Source: Salimicrobium humidisoli
GTDB taxonomy: Bacteria; Bacillota; Bacilli; Bacillales; Halobacillaceae
Direction of reading: 5' to 3'
DNA length: 64,000 nt
Assembly: GCF_002295105.1 (NCBI RefSeq)
Contig: NZ_NSGH01000003.1
Coordinates: forward strand, 1 to 64,000
Program-made: the position numbers and the translations under genes
Notes under the pieces: generated by a model
What the model saw: the letters and a program-made list of their open reading frames with translations, nothing else
Databases searched by the model: none
Told to the model about the DNA's origin: nothing
In this document: piece by piece, positions 23,664 through 33,190 of the stretch
How positions within the stretch are numbered: position 1 is the first letter of the stretch
How the letters are laid out: each line of letters begins with the position of its first letter

Positions 23664-24890
23664 ATGGAAGAAATCACATTTCGCGACGAGTTTTACTTTC
23701 CTGAAGGAAAAATATACATGGACGGGAACTCGCTTGGACTTATGTCCATACGGGCCGAAAAAGCAGTCAAAGAAATAATGGACAGCTGGAAGAAACATGG
23801 AATTGACGGATGGACGGAAGGGGAATACCCGTGGTTCACGCTCTCGGAAAGACTGGGAACCCGTCTGGCACCACTCGTCGGCGCCTCTCCCGAAGAAGTG
23901 ACGGTGACGGGATCGACGACCTCCAATCTTCATCAGCTGACAGCTACATTCTACCGTCCGGAGGGGGAACGAACGAAAATACTTGCGGATGCACTAGCTT
24001 TTCCGACGGACATCTATGCACTTCAAAGTCAGCTTGCGCTGAAAGGGTATGATGAGTCCCACCTCGTTCTGGCAGAGAGTACGGACGGGCATACGGTCGA
24101 TGAGGATACCATTATCCAGGCGATGATCGGGGATATCTCGCTTGTTATTCTGCCGAGTGTGTTATACCGCAGCGGTCAGGTGCTGGACATGGAAAAGCTG
24201 ACCGCTGCTGCTCACGAGCGCGGAATTACAATCGGTTTTGATTTAAGCCATTCCATTGGTGCGCTTCCTCACAGACTGTCGGAGTGGGGAGTGGACTTCG
24301 CTTTCTGGTGCAATTATAAATATGTTAATGCAGGACCGGGAAGTGTCGGCGGTTTATATATTAACAGGGAGCATTTTTCAAAAACTCCAGGCCTTACGGG
24401 ATGGTTCGGTTCTGATAAAAACAGGCAGTTCGATATGGAGCATACGTATGTCAAAGCGGCAGACAGCGGAGCCTATCAGCTCGGTACTCCGCATGTCTTA
24501 AGTGCGGCTCCGCTGCTAGGCTCCCTTGAAATGTTCGAGGAGGCGGGAATGGAAGCCCTCCGTGGCAGATCGCTGAAATTGACCGGGTATCTGATGGAAC
24601 AGATCGACTCGCGGCTGTCATCATGGGATTTCGTCATCGCTAATCCGAGGGAAGAAAGCAGGAGGGGAGGTCATGTGTATCTTGAACATCCCGAAGCTGC
24701 AAGAATTGCGAAAGCTCTTAAAGCGGAAGGTGTCATACCGGACTTCAGAAAACCAAACGGAATCCGTCTTGCTCCGACAGCCCTATATAATACGTTTGAA
24801 GACTGCTTTCAGACAGTGACTAAATTGAAAGAGATCATGGAAGAAGAGAAGTACAAAGCGTTCAAAAATGAACGTGATATTATCGCTTAG
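23664..24890 (+). CDS. kynU: Kynureninase
   Basis: A 408-residue PLP-dependent enzyme (aminotransferase fold type I) that cleaves L-kynurenine to anthranilate and L-alanine. Features: [11 protein letters not shown] near the start, the cofactor segment [12 protein letters not shown], and the Schiff-base Lys219 in [15 protein letters not shown]. Length is near the family norm. The ATG at 23664 follows a run of seven G. The kynB homologue follows 11 bases later, so the two form a tryptophan-breakdown unit. Tryptophan 2,3-dioxygenase (kynA) is not in the window. Confidence 0.92.
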   Translation: MEEITFRDEFYFPEGKIYMDGNSLGLMSIRAEKAVKEIMDSWKKHGIDGWTEGEYPWFTLSERLGTRLAPLVGASPEEVTVTGSTTSNLHQLTATFYRPEGERTKILADALAFPTDIYALQSQLALKGYDESHLVLAESTDGHTVDEDTIIQAMIGDISLVILPSVLYRSGQVLDMEKLTAAAHERGITIGFDLSHSIGALPHRLSEWGVDFAFWCNYKYVNAGPGSVGGLYINREHFSKTPGLTGWFGSDKNRQFDMEHTYVKAADSGAYQLGTPHVLSAAPLLGSLEMFEEAGMEALRGRSLKLTGYLMEQIDSRLSSWDFVIANPREESRRGGHVYLEHPEAARIAKALKAEGVIPDFRKPNGIRLAPTALYNTFEDCFQTVTKLKEIMEEEKYKAFKNERDIIA

Positions 24891-24901
24891 GAGGTGTCGA
24901 C

Positions 24902-25528
24902 ATGGGATGGATTGATATTTCACGACCATTGAACGCCCATATCTCCACGTGGCCGGAGGATACTCCTTATTCGTATCGCAGGACGGTGACTAAAAAGGAG
25001 AGTGGTTCCGTAAACATCGGAGAGATCACGATGAGTGTACATACGGGTACGCACATTGACGCCCCCTTTCACTTCGACAATGAAGGGAAACGTGTGAATG
25101 ATCTGGATATCAACGTTTATATTGGCAGAACGAAAGTCGTGGACTGCCGGGGCTTTGAGGCAATCGGTGCAGAGGCTTTTGAAGATACAGATCTCGAAAA
25201 TGTGGGACGGGTATTGATAAAGACGGATGCCTTTCCTGATTCCACGATTTTTCCGGAGGAGATTCCTTATCTGAAGCCGGAAGTGGCTGAGTTCTTTAAA
25301 GAAAAAAACATTCGTCTCGTCGGGGTCGATGTTCCATCTGTCGACCCGATGGACAGTGAAACGCTTGACGCTCACCATGCTCTGTTTTCAAACGGAGTGC
25401 ATATTCTGGAGAATGCCGATCTTCGGGAGGTGGAATCTGGACTATACGATTTAAGCGCTCTTCCCCTGGCACTCGAGGAAGCGGATGGCAGCCCTGTACG
25501 GGCCGTTCTGAAATCTGTCGATGATTGA
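24902..25528 (+). CDS. kynB: Kynurenine formamidase (arylformamidase)
   Basis: A 208-residue metal-dependent hydrolase of the cyclase family that removes the formyl group from N-formylkynurenine. The metal motif HTGTHIDAPFHF is present, with GVDVPSVDPMDSETLDAHHALF, typical of KynB. AGGAGGTG lies 5 bases before the ATG, directly after kynU. Its place beside kynU makes the KynB assignment firmer than for the related protein at 19636. No clear terminator is seen before the palindrome at 25572. Confidence 0.9.
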   Translation: MGWIDISRPLNAHISTWPEDTPYSYRRTVTKKESGSVNIGEITMSVHTGTHIDAPFHFDNEGKRVNDLDINVYIGRTKVVDCRGFEAIGAEAFEDTDLENVGRVLIKTDAFPDSTIFPEEIPYLKPEVAEFFKEKNIRLVGVDVPSVDPMDSETLDAHHALFSNGVHILENADLREVESGLYDLSALPLALEEADGSPVRAVLKSVDD

Positions 25529-25571
25529 GAGGGGGGATTCCGGTTACACTTTCAAGACAACTCCCCGGGAA

Positions 25572-25589
25572 ATGTAAGCTTTCTTACAT
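25572..25589. promoter_or_regulatory. Palindrome upstream of the YnjB-type operon
   Basis: ATGTAAG-CTTT-CTTACAT, preceded by GGGAA, matches the palindrome at 10026-10043 at all but two inner positions. It lies 71 bases before the first start codon of the eight-gene unit and may be an operator. Confidence 0.5.
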
Positions 25590-25659
25590 AAGGACCTTTC
25601 AGAGTGTTCGTTCCACCGGGGATAGGGTAAAATGGAGGTAATGTGGAAAGGGTGAGAAG

Positions 25660-26877
25660 ATGAAAATAGGGATCATTGCCGTAATGATCATCCTGTCCGG
25701 GTGTGCCGGTGCTACGGATACGGAGGAGAAAGGTAGCACCATCGCGAACCGGAATTTTGAAGAAATCAAAGATGCGGCCGACGGTACGGAGGTACGACTG
25801 TTCATGTGGGGTGGCGATGACGGCATCAACACTTACATTGATGAATGGGTCGCCCCCCGTCTTCAGGAGAAGTTCGGTATCAGTCTTACAAGAACACCGA
25901 TGGCCACCGCAGATATTTTACAGAAACTGAGAACAGAACGTGAGGCTGGCAAGAAAGAAGGGACGGTGGATCTTCTGTGGCTGAACGGCGAGAATTTCCG
26001 TAATGCCAAAAATAACGAGCTGCTTTACGGAGCATTTACGGAAAAACTGCCCAATTTCAACGAATACTATGATCGGGACGATTATTCCCACGACTTCGGA
26101 ACAGCTACAGAAGGAATGGAGGCCCCCTGGGGGAGAGTCCAATTCGCTCTGCAGTACGATAGGGCGAAAGTGGATGATCCGCCGAGAACCTATAAAGAAC
26201 TGAGCAAATGGGTGAAAGAAAATCCGGGAGAATTTACATATCCTCACCCTTCCGACTTCACCGGTAACGCATTTTTGAGGCAGATGATGCTTGCAGGGGC
26301 CGGGAACCCCGAAGATTTAGCGGAAGGAGCTTTCAGCCGCAATGATGCAGAGAGAGCCGCAGATGGAATGTGGCAAAAGTTGAAAGAATGGGAGCCAGAT
26401 CTGTACAGGAAGGGAGAATATTACCCTGCCTCGTTAAGTGAGCTGGATCGTTTGTATAGTGAAGGGAAAGTATCTATGACGTTAGGGTACAACGAAGCGA
26501 GAAGTGAACATCTCATAAATGATGGAGTCTTTCCCGAATCCACCGATACATACGTGATGGATTCCGGGTCGCTCGGCAACACACACTTCCTCTCTATTCC
26601 TTATAACAGTACCAATGTGCCGGGAGCTGTAACGGCTATCAACTTCCTCCTCTCCCCGGAGGCACAGCTGCAGAAAATGAAGCCTTCTTCGTGGGGAGAT
26701 AATACAACCATCGATACGGATAAGCTTCCCGGAGAGATGAAACAGCGATTTGAAGAACTCGACCGGGGAGAAACAGTGCCGGCTGCAGAGAAACTGGAGG
26801 GAACGTATCTCCCTGAACTGGATACGGAATATGTCGAGTGGATTACGGAGACGTGGGAAGATGAAGTTGTCCGCTAG
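25660..26877 (+). CDS. YnjB-type ABC transporter substrate-binding lipoprotein
   Basis: A 405-residue lipoprotein with signal peptide and lipobox LSGC (Cys15). The mature part resembles E. coli YnjB, a branch of the iron/thiamine/polyamine binding-protein class: WGGDDGINTYIDEWVAPRL, then GTVDLLWLNGENF and LYGAFTEKLPNF. The substrate of YnjB is not known. It would sit outside the membrane and hand its ligand to the permeases encoded next. Its last codons overlap the next start by 17 bases. It heads an eight-gene unit reaching 33190. Confidence 0.82.
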   Translation: MKIGIIAVMIILSGCAGATDTEEKGSTIANRNFEEIKDAADGTEVRLFMWGGDDGINTYIDEWVAPRLQEKFGISLTRTPMATADILQKLRTEREAGKKEGTVDLLWLNGENFRNAKNNELLYGAFTEKLPNFNEYYDRDDYSHDFGTATEGMEAPWGRVQFALQYDRAKVDDPPRTYKELSKWVKENPGEFTYPHPSDFTGNAFLRQMMLAGAGNPEDLAEGAFSRNDAERAADGMWQKLKEWEPDLYRKGEYYPASLSELDRLYSEGKVSMTLGYNEARSEHLINDGVFPESTDTYVMDSGSLGNTHFLSIPYNSTNVPGAVTAINFLLSPEAQLQKMKPSSWGDNTTIDTDKLPGEMKQRFEELDRGETVPAAEKLEGTYLPELDTEYVEWITETWEDEVVR

Positions 26878-27691
26878 AATAAAGCCGTGGCTGCTGCTGA
26901 CCCCCGCTCTTCTGTTCCTGCTCCTTCCATTGTACGGACTATGGTCTGCCTTCCGGTTGAGTGTTTATCCGGATGGGAAGCTGACCGGTCAAGTTTATGT
27001 CCGTCTGTTTTCACACTCCGATTTTCTTCTCTCTTTTCTGTACAGTTTATGGGTAGCGGCAGCTTCGACCTTCCTTTCCCTGCTTATCGGATGGTTCTTC
27101 ACGAGAGCATTCGTCCCGATGCTTGAACGTACCGGAGGCAGACTGACGGTATGGCTCCCGATGGTTTTCCCTCATTTCGTGTGGGCCTACCTGGTTCTTC
27201 TTCTTTTTCAGGAAGGGGGCCTCGTCAGCGGTTTACTGCCCGGGAACCGTGCATACGCCAATGACCCGGAAGGTATCGGAATTATTCTTACGTACATGGG
27301 AAAGGAGATTCCGTTCGTCATTTTGATGTTGTTGCCTGTGTACCTGACCAGAAATCGTTTATATGACGATTTAACGGAAACACTCGGTGGCTCCTGGTTT
27401 TCTAAAATACGCGATGCAGAGCTTCCGTTTGTCACTCCGGTTCTTATTGAAACGGGAATCATCATTTTCGCTTTCACGTTCGGTGCTTATGAAGTCCCTG
27501 CGCTTGTGGGAGCCACTTTCCCGGAGATGCTTTCTATTCTTACCTTCGACTGGTTTTACTCCGGCGACTGGAGTGAGCGGCCGCTCGCTTTCGCAGCGAT
27601 GGTATTTTTGACGACAGTAATAGGGGTGATCTCCTTACTGTTGTTTCATTTCATAAACAAAATGCGCCGAAATATTACTGAGGGACTGTGA
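26861..27691 (+). CDS. ABC transporter permease (YnjC N-half type)
   Basis: A 276-residue inner-membrane permease of the BPD_transp_1 class with about six spans. An EAA-like cytoplasmic loop appears near residues 180-200 (ETLGGSWFSKIRDAELPF). The start ATG lies inside the end of the lipoprotein gene. In E. coli, YnjC is one long protein with two permease halves; here the halves are two separate genes, of which this is the first. Four bases separate it from the second. Confidence 0.85.
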   Translation: MKLSARIKPWLLLTPALLFLLLPLYGLWSAFRLSVYPDGKLTGQVYVRLFSHSDFLLSFLYSLWVAAASTFLSLLIGWFFTRAFVPMLERTGGRLTVWLPMVFPHFVWAYLVLLLFQEGGLVSGLLPGNRAYANDPEGIGIILTYMGKEIPFVILMLLPVYLTRNRLYDDLTETLGGSWFSKIRDAELPFVTPVLIETGIIIFAFTFGAYEVPALVGATFPEMLSILTFDWFYSGDWSERPLAFAAMVFLTTVIGVISLLLFHFINKMRRNITEGL

Positions 27692-27695
27692 AGGT

Positions 27696-28478
27696 ATGAA
27701 GAAAATCTTATTCTGGATCATCGTTATGTTATTTATAATTTCCCCTGTAGGGATTCTGATTCTCCAAAGTTTCACATCACCCGGAAGCTGGACGGAATTT
27801 TCCCTGTATGGCTGGAGAGGGCTGTTTGAAACAGCAAGGCTTCTGGAAGCTACGGGCACTTCTCTGATAATCGGCTTTTTCGTAACGGTAATTAATATCG
27901 CAGTGGGAATGAGCGCCGGTAAGGCACTGGCGTTATATACATTTCAAGGAAAAACAGCGGTGGACACCTTATTCGTTATGCCTCTGCTCGTACCGATCCT
28001 TGCCATCACTTTCGGGGTTCACATCGCTATGATACGGATCGGGCTGGCTGACACAGCCCTCGGAGTAATACTCATTCATCTGGTCCCGACGGCTCCCTAC
28101 AGCATCAGGATTTTCCGGAATGGCTATGTGAGTCTCGGAAGAAGGATGCAGGAACAGGCGGAAACACTCGGTGCGTCTGCCGGAAGAACATTCTTCGATA
28201 TTGAATTGCCGCTTCTGAAACCTTCCGTGCAGAGCGTAATATTTCTCACCTTCGTCATCAGTCTGAGCCAGTATGTTATTACTTCTATTATCGGGGGCGG
28301 TACTGTTGTCACTCTAGCGATGGTTTATTTTCCTTTTCTGGATTCTGCCGATACCACGCTGATTGCGGCATTTTCTATCTGGTTCGCCGTCCTCCCCCTT
28401 CTTTTTTATATAACTGCAGGCGCAGCGTTCCGATTGTTACCGTACCCTAGAAAATCCGGGAGGAGGGAACTGTTTTGA
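27696..28478 (+). CDS. ABC transporter permease (YnjC C-half type)
   Basis: A 260-residue permease with six hydrophobic spans and a clear EAA loop (QAETLGASAGRTFFDIELP, about residues 155-175) for contact with the ATPase. It follows the first permease by 4 bases and its TGA overlaps the TTG start of the ATPase gene, so translation is probably coupled. It forms a heterodimeric channel with the preceding product (inferred). Confidence 0.86.
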   Translation: MKKILFWIIVMLFIISPVGILILQSFTSPGSWTEFSLYGWRGLFETARLLEATGTSLIIGFFVTVINIAVGMSAGKALALYTFQGKTAVDTLFVMPLLVPILAITFGVHIAMIRIGLADTALGVILIHLVPTAPYSIRIFRNGYVSLGRRMQEQAETLGASAGRTFFDIELPLLKPSVQSVIFLTFVISLSQYVITSIIGGGTVVTLAMVYFPFLDSADTTLIAAFSIWFAVLPLLFYITAGAAFRLLPYPRKSGRRELF

Positions 28479-29452
28479 ATAAAATGATAGAGATCCGCGA
28501 TGCAACGAAATATTTCGATGCCGGGGAGGTTCTGAAAGACGTTTCGTTTTCAGTGAACGAAGGAGAGATATTCAGTGTCGTAGGACCTTCAGGAGGCGGA
28601 AAAACCACTCTTCTCCGCTGTCTCGCGGGTCTGGAAACTTTTTCTGCTGGAGAGATTTCCATTGACGGAGACGATATGACTCATAAGAAAGCGAACGAAC
28701 GGCCGGTCAGTCTCGTTTTTCAGGAGCCTCTTCTTTTTCCTCATATGACAATAAGGGAAAACGTAGGTTACGGACTTAAATTTCTGGATATAAGCAAAAA
28801 AGAAAAACGTAAGCGCATCGATGATTTTCTTAATATTGTGGGACTTCCTGAATATGAAAATCGATATCCCCGTGAGCTCTCCGGAGGTCAGAAGCAGCGC
28901 GTCGCTCTGGCCAGAGGTCTCATTCTATCTCCCAAACTGCTCCTGCTTGACGAACCGTTTTCGAGTCTCGATCGGAAATTGCGGGAAGAAATGAGGCGAT
29001 GGGTGAGACGGTTATTGAAAGAAAAAAACATTACAGCCGTATTTGTCACACATGACCAGGACGAAGCGATGCAGGTGGGGGACGTCATCGGGGTATTCCG
29101 TGAGGGGACGTTCGAACAGATCGGCTCTCCCGAAAAAGTGTATGAAAGCCCGCAAACTTCTGAAGTAGCCAGATTCTTCGGTGATGCATGGGTCATTGAC
29201 GAAACGAGATTCATTCCGAAGCGGAACCTCAGCATTGAGCGCATAGAAATAGAGGAGAAAGTTCAATGGAGAGGGATCATCGAAGGTGCACGCTTTGTAA
29301 AAGGGTACCGTTTCATGGAAATTTTTCTCGATGATGAGAAGGAACATATCATGCTTCCTGCTCCTGATGATTTCCATACAGGTGAAAATGTATATGTAAG
29401 TACAGACGCCTCAAATATCCGCACGTTCCAGCAGAACCGGGAGGAAAGATGA
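28475..29452 (+). CDS. ABC transporter ATP-binding protein (YnjD type)
   Basis: A 325-residue ATPase. Walker A GPSGGGKTT is at residues 37-45, signature LSGGQKQR at 135-142, Walker B LLLLDE at 155-160 and the switch histidine in VTHDQDEAM. About 90 extra C-terminal residues form a TOBE-like beta domain, longer than E. coli YnjD. The start is TTG at 28475 behind GGGAGGAGGG. The gene overlaps both neighbours by 4 bases. It would power the two permeases encoded just upstream. Confidence 0.9.
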   Translation: MNKMIEIRDATKYFDAGEVLKDVSFSVNEGEIFSVVGPSGGGKTTLLRCLAGLETFSAGEISIDGDDMTHKKANERPVSLVFQEPLLFPHMTIRENVGYGLKFLDISKKEKRKRIDDFLNIVGLPEYENRYPRELSGGQKQRVALARGLILSPKLLLLDEPFSSLDRKLREEMRRWVRRLLKEKNITAVFVTHDQDEAMQVGDVIGVFREGTFEQIGSPEKVYESPQTSEVARFFGDAWVIDETRFIPKRNLSIERIEIEEKVQWRGIIEGARFVKGYRFMEIFLDDEKEHIMLPAPDDFHTGENVYVSTDASNIRTFQQNREER

Positions 29453-30117
29453 AGCGGAAATTACGCACGGCCATAGTGGCGCTGGTGTTCGTCTGTTTAT
29501 TTTTGTGGGTGAACAGCCGCTGGCAAATAGGACCTTCGGAGATTAAGGAATTCGTTATTTCTTTTGGATGGGCTGCTCCGCTTTTGTTCATTCTTCTTTA
29601 TATTTTGACTCCCTTCGTTTTCTTTCCCGCTTCCGTGCTCTCCCTCAGTGCGGGGATCACTTACGGGATATGGCCGGGTGTGCTGTTTATCTGGCTGGGG
29701 GCAACGGGAGCAGCTGCTGCCGGGTATCTTGTCGGGAAGGTCCTTGGTGAGAAAATTGCCAGCCTCAGACATATTGAATCGACGGCACGACTTCAGGCTA
29801 TCGTCAGAAAACAGGGGTTTTTATTCGTGCTTGTTCTGAGACTTGTACCTTTGATAGGGTTCGGAATGCTGAGTTATCTGTCAGGGTGGTTCAACATTCG
29901 TTTTCGTTCTTATCTGAGTGCAACAATGATAGGAATCATCCCGGGGACGTTTATGTATGTTACAGTCGGCGCAAGTCTTTTGAACGGAGATCCCGTGCTG
30001 CTGGGTATAGTGGCGGGCAGTGCTCTCATTTTGATGATCATTATTTATTTTTTAAGAAACAAAGTACGGCGCTGGGCAGGACTGCCCGACGGGAAAGAGA
30101 GGGACGAAAATGCTTGA
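29449..30117 (+). CDS. TVP38/TMEM64 family membrane protein (VTT domain)
   Basis: A 222-residue integral membrane protein. It has an N-terminal span, then the VTT/DedA-like core (FFPASVLSLSAGITYG, about 55-70; GYLVGKVLGEK, about 90-100; FVLVLRLVPLIGFGMLSYLSG, about 125-145) and a basic C-terminus. VTT proteins act as lipid scramblases or transport factors in several organisms. It overlaps the ATPase gene by 4 bases and the next gene by 8 bases. Association with a CDP-alcohol phosphatidyltransferase suggests a membrane-lipid aspect to the operon. Confidence 0.86.
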   Translation: MKRKLRTAIVALVFVCLFLWVNSRWQIGPSEIKEFVISFGWAAPLLFILLYILTPFVFFPASVLSLSAGITYGIWPGVLFIWLGATGAAAAGYLVGKVLGEKIASLRHIESTARLQAIVRKQGFLFVLVLRLVPLIGFGMLSYLSGWFNIRFRSYLSATMIGIIPGTFMYVTVGASLLNGDPVLLGIVAGSALILMIIIYFLRNKVRRWAGLPDGKERDENA

Positions 30118-30691
30118 TACTCACGCAAGGAAGTACGCAGAACCTTTCATTGAGCATTCAGCCGACTGGTTCCTGAAGAAAGGAAGAACGGCTGATCAAA
30201 TAACCGTCCTTGCCTTCCTTACAGGTATAGGTGCTGCTGTCTGGTACATAGCCGGGGCCCCGTGGGCGGCAGTATTATTTTTATGGCTTTCGGGTTTTCT
30301 GGATGCCGTCGATGGCACAATGGCGCGCCGGACCACGACTTCCCCTTTTGGAACGGTACTGGACGTAACGTTCGACCGTATTGTTGAAATAGGCATCATT
30401 CTGGCCATCGCTTACGTGCACGCGGAAGTGCTGTGGCCGCTCCTGCTTCTCAGTGTTTCCATCATCTTTTCCATGACTGTGTTTCTCACAGTCGGGACTG
30501 TGTCGGAAAAGCAGGGGATGAAGTCGTTTTATTATCAGGCAGGGGTAGCGGAGCGAACGGAAGGATTCGTGTTGTTCAGCCTTATGATTCTTCTGCCGCA
30601 ATGGCTTTTATTTATTACACTTCTCTACTTTGCAGTGGAGACTTTTACTGGAATGCAGCGTCTCTTCGAAGCAAAAAGAATATTGCGGTAG
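30110..30691 (+). CDS. CDP-alcohol phosphatidyltransferase family protein (YnjF type)
   Basis: A 193-residue membrane enzyme with about six spans. The CDP-alcohol signature is complete at residues 65-89: Asp65, Asp68-Gly69, Ala72-Arg73, Gly81, Asp85 and Asp89. Such enzymes join a CDP-linked lipid or alcohol to an acceptor, making phospholipid head groups. E. coli carries ynjF, a member of the same family, in its ynjABCDEF operon, so the link between this ABC transporter and this enzyme is kept across distant bacteria (established knowledge of the E. coli operon). The acceptor is unknown. Confidence 0.87.
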   Translation: MLDTHARKYAEPFIEHSADWFLKKGRTADQITVLAFLTGIGAAVWYIAGAPWAAVLFLWLSGFLDAVDGTMARRTTTSPFGTVLDVTFDRIVEIGIILAIAYVHAEVLWPLLLLSVSIIFSMTVFLTVGTVSEKQGMKSFYYQAGVAERTEGFVLFSLMILLPQWLLFITLLYFAVETFTGMQRLFEAKRILR

Positions 30692-30722
30692 CAGAAAGAT
30701 TTAAAGGAAGGATGAGATATCT

Positions 30723-32120
30723 ATGTATGACATTATAATTATCGGCGGTGGCGCAGGAGGTCTGACTGTAGCCTCAGGGGCGGCCTCTCTTGGTGCGAAA
30801 ACGGCTCTTATCGAGAAAAGGGAATCCCTCGGCGGGGACTGTCTACACTATGGCTGTGTGCCCTCAAAAGCTCTGATAGAAGCTGCGAACGAAATTCATG
30901 CAGCACGTAATAATTCCTATGCGGGAGTTGAGGCTTCCGGAGAGGTGGATCTCGGAAAAATAATGGAGAGAGTGAACCGGTCTGTGGAGACGGTTCAGGA
31001 ATCGGACAGCAAAGAACGGTTCGAGACGATGGGGGTGGATGTTTACAAAGGATCACCCGAATTTCTCGGGGACAGGCGACTGGAAGTGGGGGGGACTATC
31101 CTGGAAGCGAAAAAAATCGTCATTGCTACAGGTTCCTCAGTCAACAAACCTCCTATAGAGGGTCTGGAAACCGCAGATTACTGGACGAATGAAACAGTGT
31201 TCCAGCAGACCGAGCTGCCCCGTTCCCTTACTTTCATAGGTGCCGGTCCCGTCGGGCTGGAAATCGCCCAGGCTTTTGCGCGTCTCGGTTGTGACGTTAC
31301 TGTGCTGGAAGGCGGGAGCACCATTTTGAAAAAGGAGGACCCTTCCATAAGAGATAAAGCGATGGAGATTCTTTCCCGGGAAATAACGTTTATTACGGAA
31401 GCCCGTGTAGAAAAGGTGAGCGACGGCGGAAAGAAAGTCTATTACACGAAAAATGGAAAAGAACAGTCACTGGAGACGGATAAACTGTTCCTCGCTGCAG
31501 GCAGAAAGCCGAATACGGAAGGGATGAATCTGACGGAAACAGGAGTGTTTCTGGACGATAAGGGGTTTGTTCACGTGGATGACACGATGAGGACCGGGAA
31601 CCCCCACGTGTTTGCCATCGGTGATGTAACCGGCCATATGCCTTTTACACACGTAGCCGGTGAACATGGAAAGCTGGTGGTGCAGAACGCTCTTTATTCT
31701 TTGAAAAGAAAAATGTCCTACGAAACGATGCCCTGGAATACGTACACGACCCCGGAAATTTTCCATCTGGGTAAAACCAGGGAAGAAGTGGAGGAAGCAT
31801 ACGTGTACGAAACCCGTCTCAATGAAGTGGACCGGTTCGTAGCGGAGCATGCAACCGAAGGGTTTGTAAAAATCATAACGGATCGGAAGGGGAAAATTAT
31901 CGGAGCCCACGCCATTGGCAGGGGAGCTGGAGACTGGATGCAGCCGGTCATCGCCGTCATGAACAGAGGGGGACACATAAAAGAGCTCTCTGACATGGTC
32001 TATCCGTATCCGAACCACCCGGCTGCTCTGGAGGCCGTTTCCGGTCAATACTGGAGACTAAAGCTGTTTTCGGGCATAGCCCCCGTACTGTCCCGCAGGT
32101 ATCTGAAGTGGTTCCTGTGA
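30723..32120 (+). CDS. FAD-dependent pyridine nucleotide-disulfide oxidoreductase, MerA-like
   Basis: A 465-residue flavoprotein. The FAD motif GGGAGGLTVASGAASLG is at the N-terminus, the redox pair Cys40 and Cys45 lies in GGDCLHYGCVPSK, the NAD(P)H motif GAGPVGLEIAQ is near 180, and FAIGDV near 300. The C-terminal dimerisation domain has PNHPAALE where dihydrolipoamide dehydrogenases have HPTxSE, so the catalytic His seems kept. It lacks the N-terminal metal-binding domain and vicinal C-terminal cysteines of true mercuric reductases, so a mercury role is unlikely. It probably reduces a small disulfide or quinone. Confidence 0.85.
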   Translation: MYDIIIIGGGAGGLTVASGAASLGAKTALIEKRESLGGDCLHYGCVPSKALIEAANEIHAARNNSYAGVEASGEVDLGKIMERVNRSVETVQESDSKERFETMGVDVYKGSPEFLGDRRLEVGGTILEAKKIVIATGSSVNKPPIEGLETADYWTNETVFQQTELPRSLTFIGAGPVGLEIAQAFARLGCDVTVLEGGSTILKKEDPSIRDKAMEILSREITFITEARVEKVSDGGKKVYYTKNGKEQSLETDKLFLAAGRKPNTEGMNLTETGVFLDDKGFVHVDDTMRTGNPHVFAIGDVTGHMPFTHVAGEHGKLVVQNALYSLKRKMSYETMPWNTYTTPEIFHLGKTREEVEEAYVYETRLNEVDRFVAEHATEGFVKIITDRKGKIIGAHAIGRGAGDWMQPVIAVMNRGGHIKELSDMVYPYPNHPAALEAVSGQYWRLKLFSGIAPVLSRRYLKWFL

Positions 32121-33190
32121 AGAAGCTGCTGCTTATTGGAGGAGGTCACGCCCACATATATATTCTAAAGGCACTTCAAAAAGAAAACCCCGGTTTTGAG
32201 GTGACGATGATATCCCCTTCCGTGCATCAGTATTACTCGGGAATGTTTTCCGGTTATACGGAAGGGATCTATGCGGCGTCAGATATCACAATCAATCTCG
32301 AGGAATTATCCATCAAAGCCGGTGCTTCCTTTATAAAAGGAGAGGTAGCGGAGGTGGATCCTGTGAAAAAAGAAGTCGTCCTCGACGAGTGCGGCTATCC
32401 ATTTGATCTCATTTCTTTCGACGTCGGTTCCCGGGTAAAACAGATACCGGAACCGACAGAAAAAGTGTATTCGGTAAAACCGAACTACGTGTTTACTGAA
32501 AATATTGATGAACTGAAGGGTTCTCCTGCACCTGTAGTGGTCGGGGGAGGCGCAGCAGGGGTGGAACTCGCACTCTCCATGCTCGCATGGAGAAAAAATC
32601 ATCAGCCTCATCAGCGGGTCACGCTTATCGACTCCGGAAATCTGCTGGAGGAATTCGGTTCGAAAACCTCCAGACGGACAGAAAAGCTGGCCCGGAGAAA
32701 AGGGCTTTCCATCATTAAAGGGGAGCGCGTGGAAGAGATAGGAAGAGAGTTTCTCCAGACGGACAGCGGACGTCACGTCCATCATTCGGGTGTGTTGTGG
32801 CTTTCAGGGGCGGAAGCACCTTCCTTGTTTGAACAATCGAATTTGAAGGTGGACGCGAAAGGGTTTCTCTTCGTGGATAAATATTTAAGAAATCCCGAAT
32901 ACCCTTTCATTTACGGAGCCGGAGACTGCGTTACTTTAGAAGAAGGAGGAATTCCGAAAAACGGGGTATTTGCGATAAAAGAAGCCCCTGTACTGTGGGA
33001 GAACCTCAAGCGTCATACCGGAAGCGAAGAACTTCTTGCTTTTCAACCGCCGGAAAAGTACATGGCAATCCTGTCTACTGGAAATCGTCAGGGTCTGCTG
33101 ACCTATGGCAATGTGATGATACACGGGAAGTGGTGCTTTACACTGAAACACTTCATTGATTCCCGATTCATGAAAAAATACAACACGTAA
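32117..33190 (+). CDS. NDH-2/SelD-associated type FAD oxidoreductase
   Basis: A flavoprotein of about 357 residues. The N-terminal motif LLIGGGHAHIYILKAL, with the HAH signature, is characteristic of the NADH-dehydrogenase-like proteins that in some organisms are fused to selenophosphate synthetase. A second nucleotide-binding motif (VVVGGGAAGVELAL) is near residue 140 and FIYGAGDCVTL near 270. The start is GTG at 32117, whose GTGA overlaps the preceding stop; a GTG three codons earlier is also possible. It closes the operon, with a strong terminator after it. The electron acceptor is unknown. Confidence 0.8.
   Translation: MKKLLLIGGGHAHIYILKALQKENPGFEVTMISPSVHQYYSGMFSGYTEGIYAASDITINLEELSIKAGASFIKGEVAEVDPVKKEVVLDECGYPFDLISFDVGSRVKQIPEPTEKVYSVKPNYVFTENIDELKGSPAPVVVGGGAAGVELALSMLAWRKNHQPHQRVTLIDSGNLLEEFGSKTSRRTEKLARRKGLSIIKGERVEEIGREFLQTDSGRHVHHSGVLWLSGAEAPSLFEQSNLKVDAKGFLFVDKYLRNPEYPFIYGAGDCVTLEEGGIPKNGVFAIKEAPVLWENLKRHTGSEELLAFQPPEKYMAILSTGNRQGLLTYGNVMIHGKWCFTLKHFIDSRFMKKYNT

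Noticed and set aside
30723-32120. Mercuric reductase as the name for the MerA-like flavoprotein.
   Set aside because: No N-terminal heavy-metal domain, no C-terminal Cys pair and no merR or merP nearby; a general disulfide or quinone reductase is safer.
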